In this document: positions 36,508 to 47,717 of the stretch, piece by piece
Numbering within the stretch: position 1 is the stretch's first letter
Layout of the letters: every line of letters begins with the position of its first letter
Origin: Mesocentrotus franciscanus
Taxonomy: Eukaryota > Echinodermata > Echinoidea > Camarodonta > Strongylocentrotidae
Length of the DNA: 64,000 nt
Assembly: GCA_037976565.1 (NCBI GenBank)
Contig: CP137685.1
Location: 22,596,005-22,660,004, forward strand
Reading direction: 5' to 3'
Notes under the pieces: model-generated
What the model saw: the letters and a program-made list of their open reading frames with translations, nothing else
Database searches by the model: none
Told to the model about the DNA's origin: nothing
Made by a program: the position numbers and the translations under genes

Positions 36508-36700
36508 TATCGAAAATAATATCGCTAGTGATATTCGTTTGTCTCGCAATGTACGGTCAATAAAGGATCTAAAAGATCACGACGTTTCGTGCGCCGCTGC
36601 AACACTTCGTCAGGTGATAAAATCGTCGTGATCTTTTAGATCCCTTATTGACCATACATTGCGAGACAAACGAATATCACTAGCGATATTATTTTCGATA
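36508..36700. repeat. Near-perfect 77-bp-arm palindrome with 39-bp loop
   Basis: Arms 36508-36584 and 36624-36700 are reverse complements with only one or two differences (for example ggatct / agatccc). The loop and its edge read, on the minus strand, CTGACGA at 36613-36607 and GAAAC at 36588-36584 with a short GTG/CAC pair between. This resembles the core of a type I hammerhead ribozyme as found in Penelope-like retroelement termini. Stem III and the cleavage site cannot be assigned confidently. Confidence 0.85.
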
Positions 36701-38374
36701 CTACATCCGCAATGAGTAATATATTTAGCATTTTATTAATATTTATAATTCGCTAATCCACCACTTTGTTGCAGTCATTATGCATAGGCCTATACTAGCC
36801 AGGGGGAGGGGTGTTGGTTTTTTGTGGATACAGTGAATCGTTCGGGGGAGTCGTCTTGAACAATTACAGCTGGACAAGTACTCCTGGACTTTTACTCACA
36901 GACATACGCTCCCAGAAAACTGTCCGTATAGACAACTCACCTCTGAAAAAAATACACCCAGAGAGCTTACCCCTGACAAAAACTATCGCCTAATTCAATT
37001 CCACCCCAAGTAGGCATAATTATATTTGTAGAATAGCTAACCGGGAGTATATTGTCCTAGGGGTTACTTGTCTTAGGGATAGTTGTACGAGGTAAAAATC
37101 TGGTGTGTGTGTGTGTGTGTGTGTGTGGTGTTTTTTTTTGGGGGGGGTGCGCTGATATTATCCTGAAACTGCCGACGGGTACGGATAGAAATCAGTTTGC
37201 CGATAAAATAACAATGGACGTTTCCAAAAATTCTAACCAATAATTTGATCAATTTCGTACAATTTACGTGAAACGAAATTCTGACTCTACCGAGTATCCT
37301 CCATGAAATCACTCCTCCTTTTTCGTATTTCAGTCTCATAAATTCGTATCAGTATTGTACTTGCAATACAGAAAGCAACTGATACTATCTTCATGATCTT
37401 GTAAATAGCAAGTTATCTACTGCACATATAGCTGTGACGTAGAACTGATTCCGGAATGCACAATTATGCTACATGTATAACACTCAAGATATAAACCAAC
37501 ATGTATTACCTTTCATTTCAGTCGTGTATTCCAATATGTCTCCAGTTTATGTTGGATAAGGAATGAAGAAATAATATGTAGCTTTATAAATATCAACAAG
37601 TCGCAAAGCAAAGTATCCTAAACATATAACATGTAATATAGGTGGCACTGTATAGTTTGTATTCTCGTGAAATTGGACTTTGGTCCTTGCAAAAAATAGG
37701 AAAAGGAAACTGTGACAATACAGTTCGAGTGTCAACAGAAACATAAATGGAAATATTATGTTGAAAATAATTATCATCACATGCCATTGGACTCTTGGAA
37801 ATTTAACATTTAGATGCAATCCTTGAAATTCACTTTTGGGGGAGACAGATTGGGGATAACTCCGTTTTGAGTGGAAATCCACTAAACATTATGGAAGCCG
37901 CTCTCAAAAGGGTTATTCAATCACTGCTTGGGATAGGTTTAAAATCCAAAGAATCGATCCGAAATATGACTATTAAAAATGTCGATTTCTACTCCTCTGC
38001 ATTAAGAGGATCACCCCTAAATCACTCGCGTTTATGACGTGTTTTTGTTGAAAATTTTTCCATCACCTATATGACTACGACAGAGGGGGCACCCCCGGAG
38101 CATTTGTCGAGGGGACACAGTGCTCTGTGATTTTGTTCAAGTACCCGCAATTTCTCGTCTGTTGTTAGTATATACTTACTTATGCCTACCTATTGTGCTT
38201 GCTAATAGAGACTATAAGAAAGGACAGTATACATTTTCTTCAACGTACGATCCCATTCTACTACTAGTACCTCGTCGAACTGCATCAACAACAGCGCCAT
38301 CTACGACATGGGTCTGAAGAAGCTTGCTACACAGCAAGTGAAAGCTTACCAAATTGTAAGATAATTGTCCACTG
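36701..38374. other. Upstream stretch of the tandem-exon gene
   Basis: Contains a (GT)n tract near 37103-37127 followed by poly-T/G, and AT-rich unique sequence. The promoter and any 5' UTR exon of the gene starting at 38886 may be here, but no TATA/initiator combination stands out. ORFs 37073-37339, 37547-37882 and 38120-38317 have no recognised motif. Confidence 0.4.
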
Positions 38375-38629
38375 ATAATAATCATAATAATGATAATAAT
38401 AATGATAATAATAATCTTTTAAAGTCCACTCCAAATTCTTTGGATCGTGAGCCCGGCAGCCACTGAGCAGCGCCAGATCGACATGCTCTATCCCCTTATT
38501 GTTGAACGCCAAACAAGGTAGCAGCAATTCCCATCTTTTAACGTCTTTTGGTATGACGCGGCCGGTGTTCGAACCCACGACCTCCCGGTTGTGAGGCGGA
38601 CGCTCTACTGACTGAGCCAACACACCGGT
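38375..38629 (-). mobile_element. tRNA-derived SINE with (ATT)n tail
   Basis: On the minus strand the head reads like a tRNA: A box 'tggctcagtcagtagagcg', anticodon arm 'gcctcacaaccgggagg' (anticodon CAC would be Val-type) and B box 'gggttcgaacacc'. A body of about 150 bp follows, then an (ATT/ATC)n tail at 38375-38415. Box A and B spacing is right for an internal Pol III promoter. The ORF 38327-38728 arises from the tRNA-like region. It sits 250 bp upstream of the start-codon exon at 38877. Confidence 0.9.
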
Positions 38630-38885
38630 ACACTGATTGTGAAGAAAGCATTGTATTGACTCTTTACAGGTGCTCCTTTTCCACAAAAAAAGAAAGAACA
38701 TTTGGTTAGTGCTCCTTCCCTCTTTCAATAACGCTCCGCCGCTTCAGCCTAAGTTCTGAATTTTTAATCGGCTACAAAATATACAATTTGTATAAATCGC
38801 TCTAGCTATTTTATTTTCTTATTGATGAAATCTTCTCTCACATAATCGTTGATTGAACATCTGTTCTATATTTCAGCCATACACA

Positions 38886-38966
38886 ATGGCAACCTCCAAG
38901 CATCAAGGAAGAGGCAATTCATCCCGTAACAGTGACAGAAGCGACAATTATGAAGGGAGATTCAAG
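38886..38966 (+). CDS. Tandem-exon gene, exon 1 (start codon)
   Basis: The acceptor 'tctatatttcag' (ends 38876) is followed by nine bases and an ATG in strong context (A at -3, G at +4). Twenty-seven codons run to a consensus donor gtaaga at 38967, phase 0. The peptide is basic, Ser/Asn-rich, and begins MATSKHQGRGNSSRNSDRS. An upstream noncoding exon is implied by the acceptor; the frame stays open across it, so an upstream coding exon cannot be excluded. Joined in phase to the 111-bp exons from 48143, or directly to the last exon at 52010, it gives a continuous reading frame. I do not recognise the protein. Confidence 0.6.
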
Positions 38967-39569
38967 GTAAGAAATAAGGGGTGTCAAAATTCGAAGGATT
39001 GGAGAGCGGGAAGGTGAAATAACCCTACCAGCTTCCAGCATAAGGAATAGCCTTTAGTCCTTCGAGACTCGCTTTGGGCAAGCCGTCGAGGGTTGGAATT
39101 GGGGGGGGGGAGGGGGCGGAGGGGAGAAGCAATTTTTATTTTTATTCGGGAATATTTGGGAATCCCCTCAGCACTCTCAGACTCGTTTAGTTATGGAGGT
39201 GGGTTCGCCAACACTTTGAGGGATCGTTTGGGGGGAAATATCCTTGAAAAACCTCCCTACTTTCTTGTAAACAATGGGGAGTTGTCTAATCTTTCCTTAA
39301 TTCTGTTGTGTTGGGCAAGTATCAGTGAGTGGTCCAAGTTTCCACACACAATTCAGCAGTATCGTATCAAATTGAAACCAAGTCACTTTGTAAAATCTTA
39401 ACTTTGCCATTATAATCATTCTAGGAATCAGTTTAACATTTTTTTTGGGGGGGGGGCTGGCAGACAAAAAATCCGCATCATCCCACTCTTACATGCAGGC
39501 CCCGCTGAACGTTTTTTCAAAGTGGGTGGGGGAGGCTAAAGTATTTACGATCAGGTAGAGCGTAATGTA

Positions 39570-41765
39570 TACCGGCAGGGGTCAAGGGGCAGAGTCCCCG
39601 GAAGCTCAGGGGGTACGGGCATTTAATTACGGTCAGATGAGCATATTTGGATACCTTATTCATGACACTGGCAGGTCACTAATTGGCGTGGGCTCCAGGG
39701 GGCTGACCCCTGAAACTCAGGGATTTGAGGCATTTTATAGAGATCATTGAGCATTCACGGGCCCACCTTAGGCCCCCTGGTGGGGTCGAGGGGGCGGAGC
39801 CCCCGGAAGCTCAGGGGTTTTAGGCATTTAATTACGGTCAGATGAGCATATTTTGATACCCTATTTGTGACACTGGCAGGTCACTAATTGACGTGTGGTC
39901 CAGGGGGCGGAGCCCCCGGAAGCTCAGGGGTTTTAGGCAATAAATTACTGTCAGATGAGTATCCAGAGGCCTGACTTTGGCCATTGGTTGTGTCCAGGGG
40001 GCAGAGCCCCTGGAAGCTCAGGGGTTTTAGGAGTTTAATTACGGTCAGATGGGCATATTTTGATACCTTATTTGTGACACTGGCAGGACACTAATTGGCG
40101 TGGGGTCCAGGGGCGGAGCCCCCAGAAGCCCAGGGGTTTTATGCATTTTATAACGGTCAGATAAGCATTCAAGGGCCCGCCTTAGGGCCCTTGGTGGAGT
40201 CGAGGGGGCAGAACCATCGGAAGTTCAAGGGTTTTAGGCATTAAATTACCGTCAGATGAGCATCTAGGGGCCCGTTTTAGGGCCCAAGGTGGGATCCAGA
40301 GGGCAGAGCCCCTTGAAGCTCAGGGGTTTTAGGCATTTAAAGGGCCCATGACATCGAAATACAAGTGTATTCCTGTTGGTGTGCAGTCCTGCATACATCT
40401 CATATTTTGATATGTAAACTTCTGAATTTGTTTCATAGATTTTTAAATATTTTTTGAAATATTTGTTTTTAAACTTGCTAAGCTCCACCCCAAAACCTCC
40501 AGATCTCATTCCCCTTGTGACATCATCTGTCAGTCATCAATGAGCTAACTTGAGAAAGTGGCATGTAAGTTTGCAGAAGTCGACCACCTGTTACAATACG
40601 TAATACAATAGCAACATACAAGTTGCTATGTCAGACATGCTGTAGTATCACCAGGAAGACAAAGGCAATGATGATGTATTGTACATATGTATGGAAGCAT
40701 GCAATTCTATCATGAACGTGTGCTAAGCTGGGGAAATTACATACCATTGTCTATTCTAGAATATTAGTTTAGTCTGACATGTCTGACATAGCAACTTATA
40801 TGTTGCTATTGTTTGTGGTATTGTAACAGGTGGTCAACTTTGGCAAAGTTACATGCCACTTTCTCAAGTTAGCTCATTGATGACTGACAGATGATGTCAC
40901 AAGGGAATGAGATCTGGAGGTTTTTGGGTGGAGCTTAGCAAGTTTGAAAAACAAATATTTCAAAAAATATTTAAAAATCTATGAAACAAATTCAGAAGTT
41001 TACATATCAAAATATGAGATGTATGCAGGACTGCACACCAACAGGAATACACTTGTATTTCGATGTCATGGGCCCTTTAATCACGGTCGGATGAGCCTAT
41101 TTTGATAACCTATTTGTGACACTGCAGGTCAATAATTGACGTGGGGTCCAGGGAGCGTAGCCCCCGGAAGCTCAGGGGTTTTAGGCGTTTAATTACCGTC
41201 AGATGAGCATATTATTTTGATATCTTATTTGTGCCACGTACTGGCAGGACACTAATTGGCGTGGGTCCGGGAGGCGGAGCCCCCGGAAGCTCAAGGGTTT
41301 AAGGCATTGAATAACGGTCAGATGAGTATTCAGGGGCCCGCCTTCAATTAGGGCCCTTTGTTAGGTCCAGAGGGCAGAGCCACGGGAAGTTCAGGGGTTT
41401 TAGGCATTAAATTACCGTCAGATGAGCATCTAGGGGCACGTTTTAGGGCCCTAGGTGGGGTACAGAGGGCAGAGCCCCTGGAAACTCAGGGGTTTTAGGC
41501 ATCTAATTACGGTCAGATGAGCATATTTTGATAACCTATTTTGACACTAGCAGGTCACTAATTGGCGTGGGGTCCAGGGGCGGAGCCCCCAGAAGCTCAG
41601 GGGCTTTAGGCAATAAATTACGGTCAAATGAGTATCCAGGGGCCCGCCTTAGGGCCCTAGTTGGAATCCAGGGGACAGAGCCCCCGGAAGCTCAGGGGTT
41701 TTAGGCATTTAATCTCGGTCGGATGAGCATATTTTGATACCTCATTATTTTGTGACATTGGCAGG
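39570..41765 (+). repeat. Two-type alternating minisatellite array
   Basis: Roughly 13 half-units of about 110-120 bp alternate. Type A carries 'cagatgagcatattttgata' and 'cactggcaggtcactaattg'; type B carries 'cagatgagcat' then 'aggggcccgccttagggccc'. Both end 'ggcggagcccccggaagctc' plus 'aggggttttaggcatttaat'. The alternation makes a higher-order repeat of about 225 bp. A 736-bp TTAA element interrupts it at 40341-41076. Confidence 0.9.
40341..41076. mobile_element. 736-bp foldback element inserted at TTAA
   Basis: Arms 40341-40640 and about 40778-41076 are near-perfect inverted repeats of about 300 bp with outer ends AGGGCCCATGACATCG and complement. TTAA flanks both sides (40337-40340, 41077-41080). 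Removing the element and one TTAA restores a normal minisatellite unit ('aggcatttaa' + 'tcacggtc'), so the insertion site is unambiguous. TTAA duplication and CCC/GGG-type ends fit a piggyBac-related non-autonomous element. The minus ORF 40264-40509 is not a gene. Confidence 0.93.
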
Positions 41766-42114
41766 TCACTATTCTTTCTTTCTTTCTCTCTTTCTTTCTA
41801 TTTCTCTTTAGTATACTTTTCCAAAAAAGTTGGGGCGGAGTTCAAGGCCCCGGAGCCCTGTCATTCTGCGGGCCCTGCCATGTAGGCCTCTAAATAAACA
41901 TATTTCTTGCCGGACTGTAAATTTAGGAATTTGTAATTTTCCAACAAACGCATAAACAAGAATAATTTCTCGAAAAATCTCGGAAAATTATTTCAGCAAC
42001 ATTTTGTAAATCATTGGTATCGAATTAGAAATGAACCACATTTGAATTTTGTTGTGACACTTGCAGGACACTAATTGGTTCCCCCATCAGTACGCAAGTG
42101 CCCCCGATCTACAC

Positions 42115-42575
42115 CTTGTTGGCGGGAAAATCGCAACTGATCTCCCTACCTATCTTCTTTCTCTCTTTCTTTCCTTACCTTTCCCTCCCCCTTCCCTTTC
42201 CCTTCCTTCTCTCTCTCTTAGGGTTGCTAGGGGGAGGCAAGGGCCTTTCGGCCCCGATCCACATGTTGGCGGGATTAATCGCAACTGATCTCCCTTCTTT
42301 TCACCCTTTTCTTTCTTCTTCCTCTTTTTTGTTCCCTTTAGCTCTCCTCTTTCCCTTTCCTTCTCTCTTTTTGTTTGGCGGGGCGGGGAGGCAAGGGCCT
42401 TTGGCTCCCCGATCCACAACTTGTTGGCGGGAAAATTGCAACTGATATCCCCTTCTTTTCTTTTCTTCTTCCTCTTTTTTCCTTCCCTTTATCTCCTCTT
42501 TTCCTTTTTTCCCTTTCCTTCCTTCTCTTATTTTTTTGGGGGTCAACAGCCTAGGAGGCAAGACCCTTTCGCAAA
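42115..42575 (+). repeat. Pyrimidine-rich tandem array, second locus
   Basis: Three to four units of the type seen at 9305-10240 ('cgcaactgatctccc', long C/T tract, 'ggcaagggcctttcggcccc'). Its position downstream of composite copy 2 repeats the arrangement of copy 1, so both arrays probably belong to the same larger element. Confidence 0.85.
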
Positions 42576-43740
42576 TTTTGTTCATTCGTATACACAAGGA
42601 CACACCGTCTGAATCATGTCCAATTGACTCCTTGTTAAATATATTTTAACATTGTTTACTATAATGAATTCTGAACGTTAGTACACAACTGACAATTGAG
42701 CCCAATTTGGACTAAAGGGGCAATCTTGCTGTTTATTCTTGTTACCTAGTCTGAATACAACTGATTCTAAAGTCTAATCATAGATTTCAGGTAATGATGC
42801 TCAAAACTTGCCTTTCCCACCTCGTACATATGCGTAGTAACACTGTCATTGAATGATTTGATTTATGATCATGAGATTCTAATTTCGAATCACCGTCTTT
42901 TAAGAAAAAGTCGAAATTTGAAACAAACGCTCGTTATATTCAAATATGAACGGGCATACACAACTCTATAAACCTGTGTACCAGAAAAACCTCGTTTGTC
43001 CTTCTGATAATTTTTACATCCTGTTCAGAACAACCCTTTTTACCGGCAACACCCTGTTAATAATAAATAAAACAGCAACAACATAAACGAGTGCTTGATC
43101 TGCTCAAGAGCTATTTCTCGATTGAAAAAGAAAAATGATACATGTATGTATATATCAACTGCTGTTAGCCTGTTACAAATCCTCAGGAATAATTGAAGAT
43201 TCCTTGTAAAATAAAAACACGAATTTCACTACCTACGAATATTTGTGGTCTTCTTTAAACCAGCTCTGTGAAAACGTATCTTTTGTAATTTCTCCCAATC
43301 AAAGTTTATGGAATAAATTGTATCACTTACATCCAAATGAATATCATGCATTTTGCGTATCTATACGCTCACTTGAAGGTCAATCCAATTCTTTATTGAC
43401 CAGGAATAAATTACTAATACAAAGGATTACTTCTCCTACATTATATGAATGATGATGCTGTTTTCCCATCCGCCATCTCAAATTATATTCAATCTTTGAT
43501 AGGTCTTGCATTGATTTTCCTTCCACATTAAAACGATATTAGCAATTCTCCTTAGAGAAAAATTATTATGATTATTTAATCATGTCACATGTTTGAAGTG
43601 AAAAAACAAATTGCCCAAGGCACGAACAGATACACATTCGTCATTAACATGTCTTGAAAATGAACAAAGCAAAATTTATGCTTATCTTATATTTATTTAG
43701 CTGCACGCCACTCTGTGCTATTTCTCAAATCTAACAGAAA
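42576..43740. other. Intron 1 sequence, no feature recognised
   Basis: AT-rich unique sequence between the composite element and the YR retroelement. The ORF 43243-43452 has no motif I recognise. Confidence 0.4.
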
Positions 43741-43759
43741 AAAAAAACCTTTCCTCAAT

Positions 43760-44536
43760 TTCAAAGACTTAATGACCAATAATTTGTGCTCCAAACTATC
43801 GTCAACATTACCATCTTTTGACTTCTCCATCGCCCTTCCCTCTTCCAAAGCCTATCTGGCACGGAAGCTCTGGTAGCGGCGGTAGCCTCCTGCTCTGAGG
43901 GAGTGAAGGCCCAAATTAAACAAGCCTCTTCCACGCATACCTCCCGCAAACGAGCAACATCTGTATCACGGGTACAGGTATAACTTGACTGTTTGTTTTC
44001 TATGACAAACCCTTTTTACCTTTGTTATAATAAACTGGTCTGAATTAAATTGGTCAGATTTCTTGGAAATACCTCCCTTTTCCATATATATTCTCGTATA
44101 ATTTCTACTGGACAAGTACTTCATTTACCTTTACTCATCAAGATAGTATTGTGCTTGCGATACTGATCTGACTTACTACTCCGCCAACATTACATGACGG
44201 ATAAATATGAGCTTTCAAACACAATGTCAGAAACGAGAAGAGATTGAATCTCTTCAAATCTTAAAAAAAAAAACCTGAAAAAAGAGAACAATATAAACGA
44301 GATCTCTCAAAATTAAAACATCTTCGCAACCTCCGTACTTGTTGCATAAATCAATGATTTGGTGAGATAACACTGCGTCCTTCTTGACGACGAGTCTTGG
44401 ACGTCCCTTGATTGCCATTCTCCCCTTCGCTTCGGCCCCGATGATTTGTTGAGCCATGACGATAAGATTCTCAGATCGAACCCTCGCTTCGTCCACCGCA
44501 CCTTGTATGGCCTTCTTGACTCCTAAACCTGGAGAG
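43760..44536 (-). pseudogene. Tyrosine recombinase of the YR retroelement
   Basis: The N-terminal core-binding part (44536-44254) contains GRPRLVVKKDAVLSHQIIDL and LILRDLVYIVLF. After frameshifts come SKSDQYRKHNTI and TCPVEIIREY (about 44160-44050), then GLHSLRAGG and REGRWRSQK (about 43920-43820). The H-x-x-R of HSLR and the following G-R-W block are the catalytic and structural signature of DIRS/Ngaro/Crypton-type recombinases. Such enzymes integrate the circular DNA copy without target duplication. Several stops and shifts separate the pieces. Confidence 0.87.
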
Positions 44537-44639
44537 TGGAAACAAGAAAAAAAAACATGGTACAACTAAAAACTTATCTTCAATGCGACAAGCCTAAAGC
44601 TGCTTCGAGGGCTTCCAAAAATTCAGTTTTGGCCCTGCC

Positions 44640-45589
44640 TCCTCCTCACTACGCTAGATGGCAATATTTCAAATTCTTCAATAAAATGGAATAAAATTTC
44701 TCACCATCCCAGATCATGGCCCAAAAAGAAGCAGACTTCCAATATGGGACTATATTAGTGAGCCCTTGCTTTTAATATCCCGCACCAATATGTCAACAGT
44801 TTTGGCAATGTAGGTGGTACCCACCAATCGATATCTCACTCTCAACTCTGAGAAAAAGCATCAATACCACTCGTCCCATTACACCATCTGGAATTAAACT
44901 TCCTACTTTTGGTATTATAATGACAAACAATAATTATTCTGTCAAACACATGAGCCCCACTTCTCATCAAGCCTATGTTACAAGCCTCATTTTACATGCC
45001 AGTCGTCACTGTCTGACGTCCTACTCAATTCATCAACCTGCTTGTTCTCACGTCTAGATATCCAAGCCGGGTCAAGTTTTACATTGTTTTCTTCACAACA
45101 ATTCGTATTTTCAAAGCCTTTTCTTGGCAGGCGGAGTTACCACTCCATTTTATCACGATTTCCACAACATTCTGGTTGTCCGTGTACCAGCGTACACTTC
45201 GCCCTTCCAGGCGATGCTCGAGCAACACTTGCCGTTCTCACGACGGCTTCGAGCACTCTCCACGAGGAGCTTTGAATCTTCTCAGACTCAGACCAAACTC
45301 CCATGAGTTCTGTGTTATCACTCTCGACAACATATAACCCCCGTATCCGACTCCGGAGTAATCTGCGTACACTGACCAATATTATTGTACGTAACCCCAC
45401 CTGATATATATGGAAACTATTTAACTTGTGTACACTTTCCCTCCAAAAAACCAAGCCCTGCCAGCATATCTGATGTTTACCAAGATAGGAGCATTCCAAC
45501 TCTTTATGTTCACACACTTGAACGACTCCCTTGTCTTTAATAGACCAGTTCACGGTTAGCACATGTCTCAAATGACCCCGAATATCCAC
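44640..45589 (-). pseudogene. RNase H and following domain of the YR retroelement
   Basis: Pieces in order: SESEKIQSSSWRVLEAVV; after a one-base shift WYTDNQNVVEIV; then DELSRTSDSDDW (ending at 44999); then KFNSRW, DAFSQS and WVPPTYIAKTVDILVRDIKS. The Ser-Trp-Arg-x-Leu-Glu and Tyr-Thr-Asp-Asn motifs are those of the RNase H domain in YR retroelements; the later blocks match the conserved region that follows it. The frame at 45137-45589 is the longest survivor. Confidence 0.85.
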
Positions 45590-45889
45590 AGATCTTCAAA
45601 ATAATGAAGAGGTCCCACTTAGTACATTTTGAAATGATCACTCCTACAGCGATGGTGGTGCTACATAAATGGCCTTTGTTTCCCCTTTTCAAAGAATTCT
45701 TCCACCTGTGTATCATGGAGTGCACTGCTTGTGCATAAAATGAATAATGATTACATCACTTTCATGAACACTATCCAGTATTTTGTATCCGTGTATTTCA
45801 CAATTTGGTCTGCAATGACCTTTATCTACTCATGCTCAGACTGCAACTATGAATTTACACACAATGATCCAAACACGGTGTGCATTGAC

Positions 45890-46929
45890 ACTATCTTTCC
45901 CACTAACTTCGCTAGAGACCTAACGAGCAAAAGAATACCAGACCTCCGATCTTTAGAAATGTGGAAATAGAAACCTTAAAATCGTTGATGCGTTTCTTTG
46001 AGATTCGCACTTGTTCGTTCAGAAAATCCCAATTTAGTCTTAGCCAGGAAGTTTGTGATCTGGTTCCCACTGACATTTTTCTTCAGCAAGAAGAAAACCT
46101 AAACCTTTGGGTTCCTTTTGCACTGAGACACGTAGAGAATCAGCCCCTTTCCTGCTGTCATGTCCTGCAATTCCGTTGTCAAGGAACATGATTGCATTAT
46201 GACCCTGACCACGCCAATAACTGACAACAAATCTCATCACTTTTAATGGTGAACACATACCCCGAGGTAGAAATGCCTAAAAGTAAAAACGTTGAAAACG
46301 TAATACCTTATTTCACCGAAATCCCAGGCAAAGCCTAAATATGCCTATGCTCATTGACCATCTCAATGTGAAGGTATTAATGCAGACTTCAGGCCGAACG
46401 TGAACACATAGTCACCCATTTCAAACACATCTTTCACAATTAAGTATCTTCATACTTGAACTTCTCTTTGTATAAAATGGAGATTGCCGCTCCTTTAGTC
46501 TAGAACTAATCTGCACTTTCCTTTGTAATCGGACACAGAATGTATTTCAAGAGGCCTCTCTTCAAGCTCGGTAATACATTTTCTACTCTACCAATTTACC
46601 TGTCTCTAGCTCTCTCTCGACAAATTTGGAATGGTCTTTGGCGGAAAGACTACAAATTTGGAATGGTCTTTGGCAGACAGATTATAGGACAAATTAATCC
46701 CTAAGAGGGTTGAATGTAAGGGTAATTTGTACCCTTGTTCTATTATATCGCAGACATATTTATCAGCATTTATATATATATCAATATATTTTCCAACATT
46801 CCTTCTCAATTTTCTCGTAGTCTCCTTACAGGAGATGCCATTTTGACAGTTACGAAACTCATTTAACACACCGTTTTTAGTACACGGAGAATCTTTTCTT
46901 TTCGTATTAATACACTTCTTCTCTACCAA
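45890..46929 (-). pseudogene. Reverse transcriptase of the YR retroelement
   Basis: The N-terminal part lies in 46929-46606 (DIIEQGYKLPLHS, YNLSAKDHSKFV). The catalytic part lies in 46258-46040 and reads YWRGQGHNAIMFLDN, then GLGFLLAEEKCQWEPDHKL. The usual Y-L-D-D box is F-L-D-N at 46186-46175, so the second catalytic Asp is lost. Further sequence (WDFLNEQVRISKKRINDFK) continues the family pattern in another frame to about 45930. A duplicated segment, 46606-46700 versus 46917-47015, adds to the damage. Confidence 0.87.
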
Positions 46930-47055
46930 TTTACCTATCTCTCTCGAGACAAACTTTGTCAGAAAGATTATTGGGCAAATTAACCCTAAACGGGTGAATG
47001 TAAGGATAATTTTACTTAGCTCTGTATTGTAAAGAAGATGAATGGAGACCTCTCT

Positions 47056-47097
47056 GCAGTCATCTCTCCAATGCCCTGCTTTTCCACACGAAAAGCA
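47056..47097 (-). pseudogene. CCHC zinc knuckle of the YR retroelement Gag
   Basis: Minus-strand translation gives CFSCGKAGHWRDDC, an exact C-x2-C-x4-H-x4-C nucleic-acid-binding knuckle as in Gag proteins. It is preceded by basic sequence (about 47290-47100). The rest of Gag is not recognisable. Confidence 0.8.
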
Positions 47098-47639
47098 CGA
47101 TCCCGGCTTTCTGATTGCTATTAATATGCTGCTGAAAAACTTCCTAATTTATCGGAAGTCAACGAATCGGGCTGGCTTGGCAGCCCCGTTTGGTTGTCTC
47201 GCATGTCCGCGTTCACGAGATCGACAAGCTCGGTCGGCTCCATGCATGGTAGTTGTCTCAGGCGTTGAAAGTTCAAGCTAGAATGATTCAATTACACACT
47301 AATTGGTGCCACGCCCTCGTCTCCGTGGCAGAATTAGCTCGCACACCTGTACGAGCTGCCTATGCAAATTACATTCCATCGGGGCACGGCCCCGAACCCA
47401 ACATAAGTATGCATTCATTAACGATACAAACAACATTTGCCTGCTATACAATCGTACCGCAGACAAATAATATTATCTACTAGTGTTACTGTTAGTGGCC
47501 ACTAAGGCCCATTAGTGACTATAAAAACATATGCTCTTCATGGCTATTTGGGAATGTGTCAGTTTGCAACAGACATGCATGGAGAAACGCGCATTTTGTT
47601 GAAAATCATGTGATATCACGAACATTTATAAATCACTTG

Positions 47640-47717
47640 TATGGAATTGAAAATAAGTCATGGTTTAATTTTATTTGGGAGGGGCTAGCGCCCCAAAGCC
47701 CCACCAGTACGCCAGTG
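47640..47717 (-). mobile_element. Possible hAT-like terminus at the edge of the exon array
   Basis: The + strand ends AGTACGCCAGTG, complement of CACTGGCGTACT, close to the CAGTGGCGTACTGAGC left end at 8121. It stops exactly where the first partial exon-array unit begins (47718). The other end of the element was not found. Confidence 0.4.

Larger units (their letters stand above)
39447..41900 (+). mobile_element. Composite minisatellite element, copy 2
   Basis: Same order as copy 1: a G-run head with 'cactcttacatgcaggcccc', 'aaagtatttacgatcaggta', then a greatly expanded minisatellite, then a (TTTC)n/poly-A junction and 'ccatgtaggcctctaaat'. The CAGTGGCG terminus present in copies 1 and 3 is missing on the left. 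The element lies in intron 1 of the tandem-exon gene. Confidence 0.75.
43750..47290 (-). mobile_element. Decayed Ngaro/DIRS-like tyrosine-recombinase retroelement
   Basis: On the minus strand the order Gag zinc knuckle, reverse transcriptase, RNase H, a conserved domain after RNase H, and tyrosine recombinase is preserved over about 3.5 kb. This order is diagnostic of YR retrotransposons of the DIRS/Ngaro group. All frames are interrupted, so the copy is dead. Terminal split direct repeats were not identified. It lies antisense inside intron 1 of the tandem-exon gene. Confidence 0.88.

Noticed and set aside
38327..38728. 133-codon minus-strand ORF with QSVERPPHNREVVGSN
   Set aside because: This is the conceptual translation of a tRNA-like SINE head, a common false protein.
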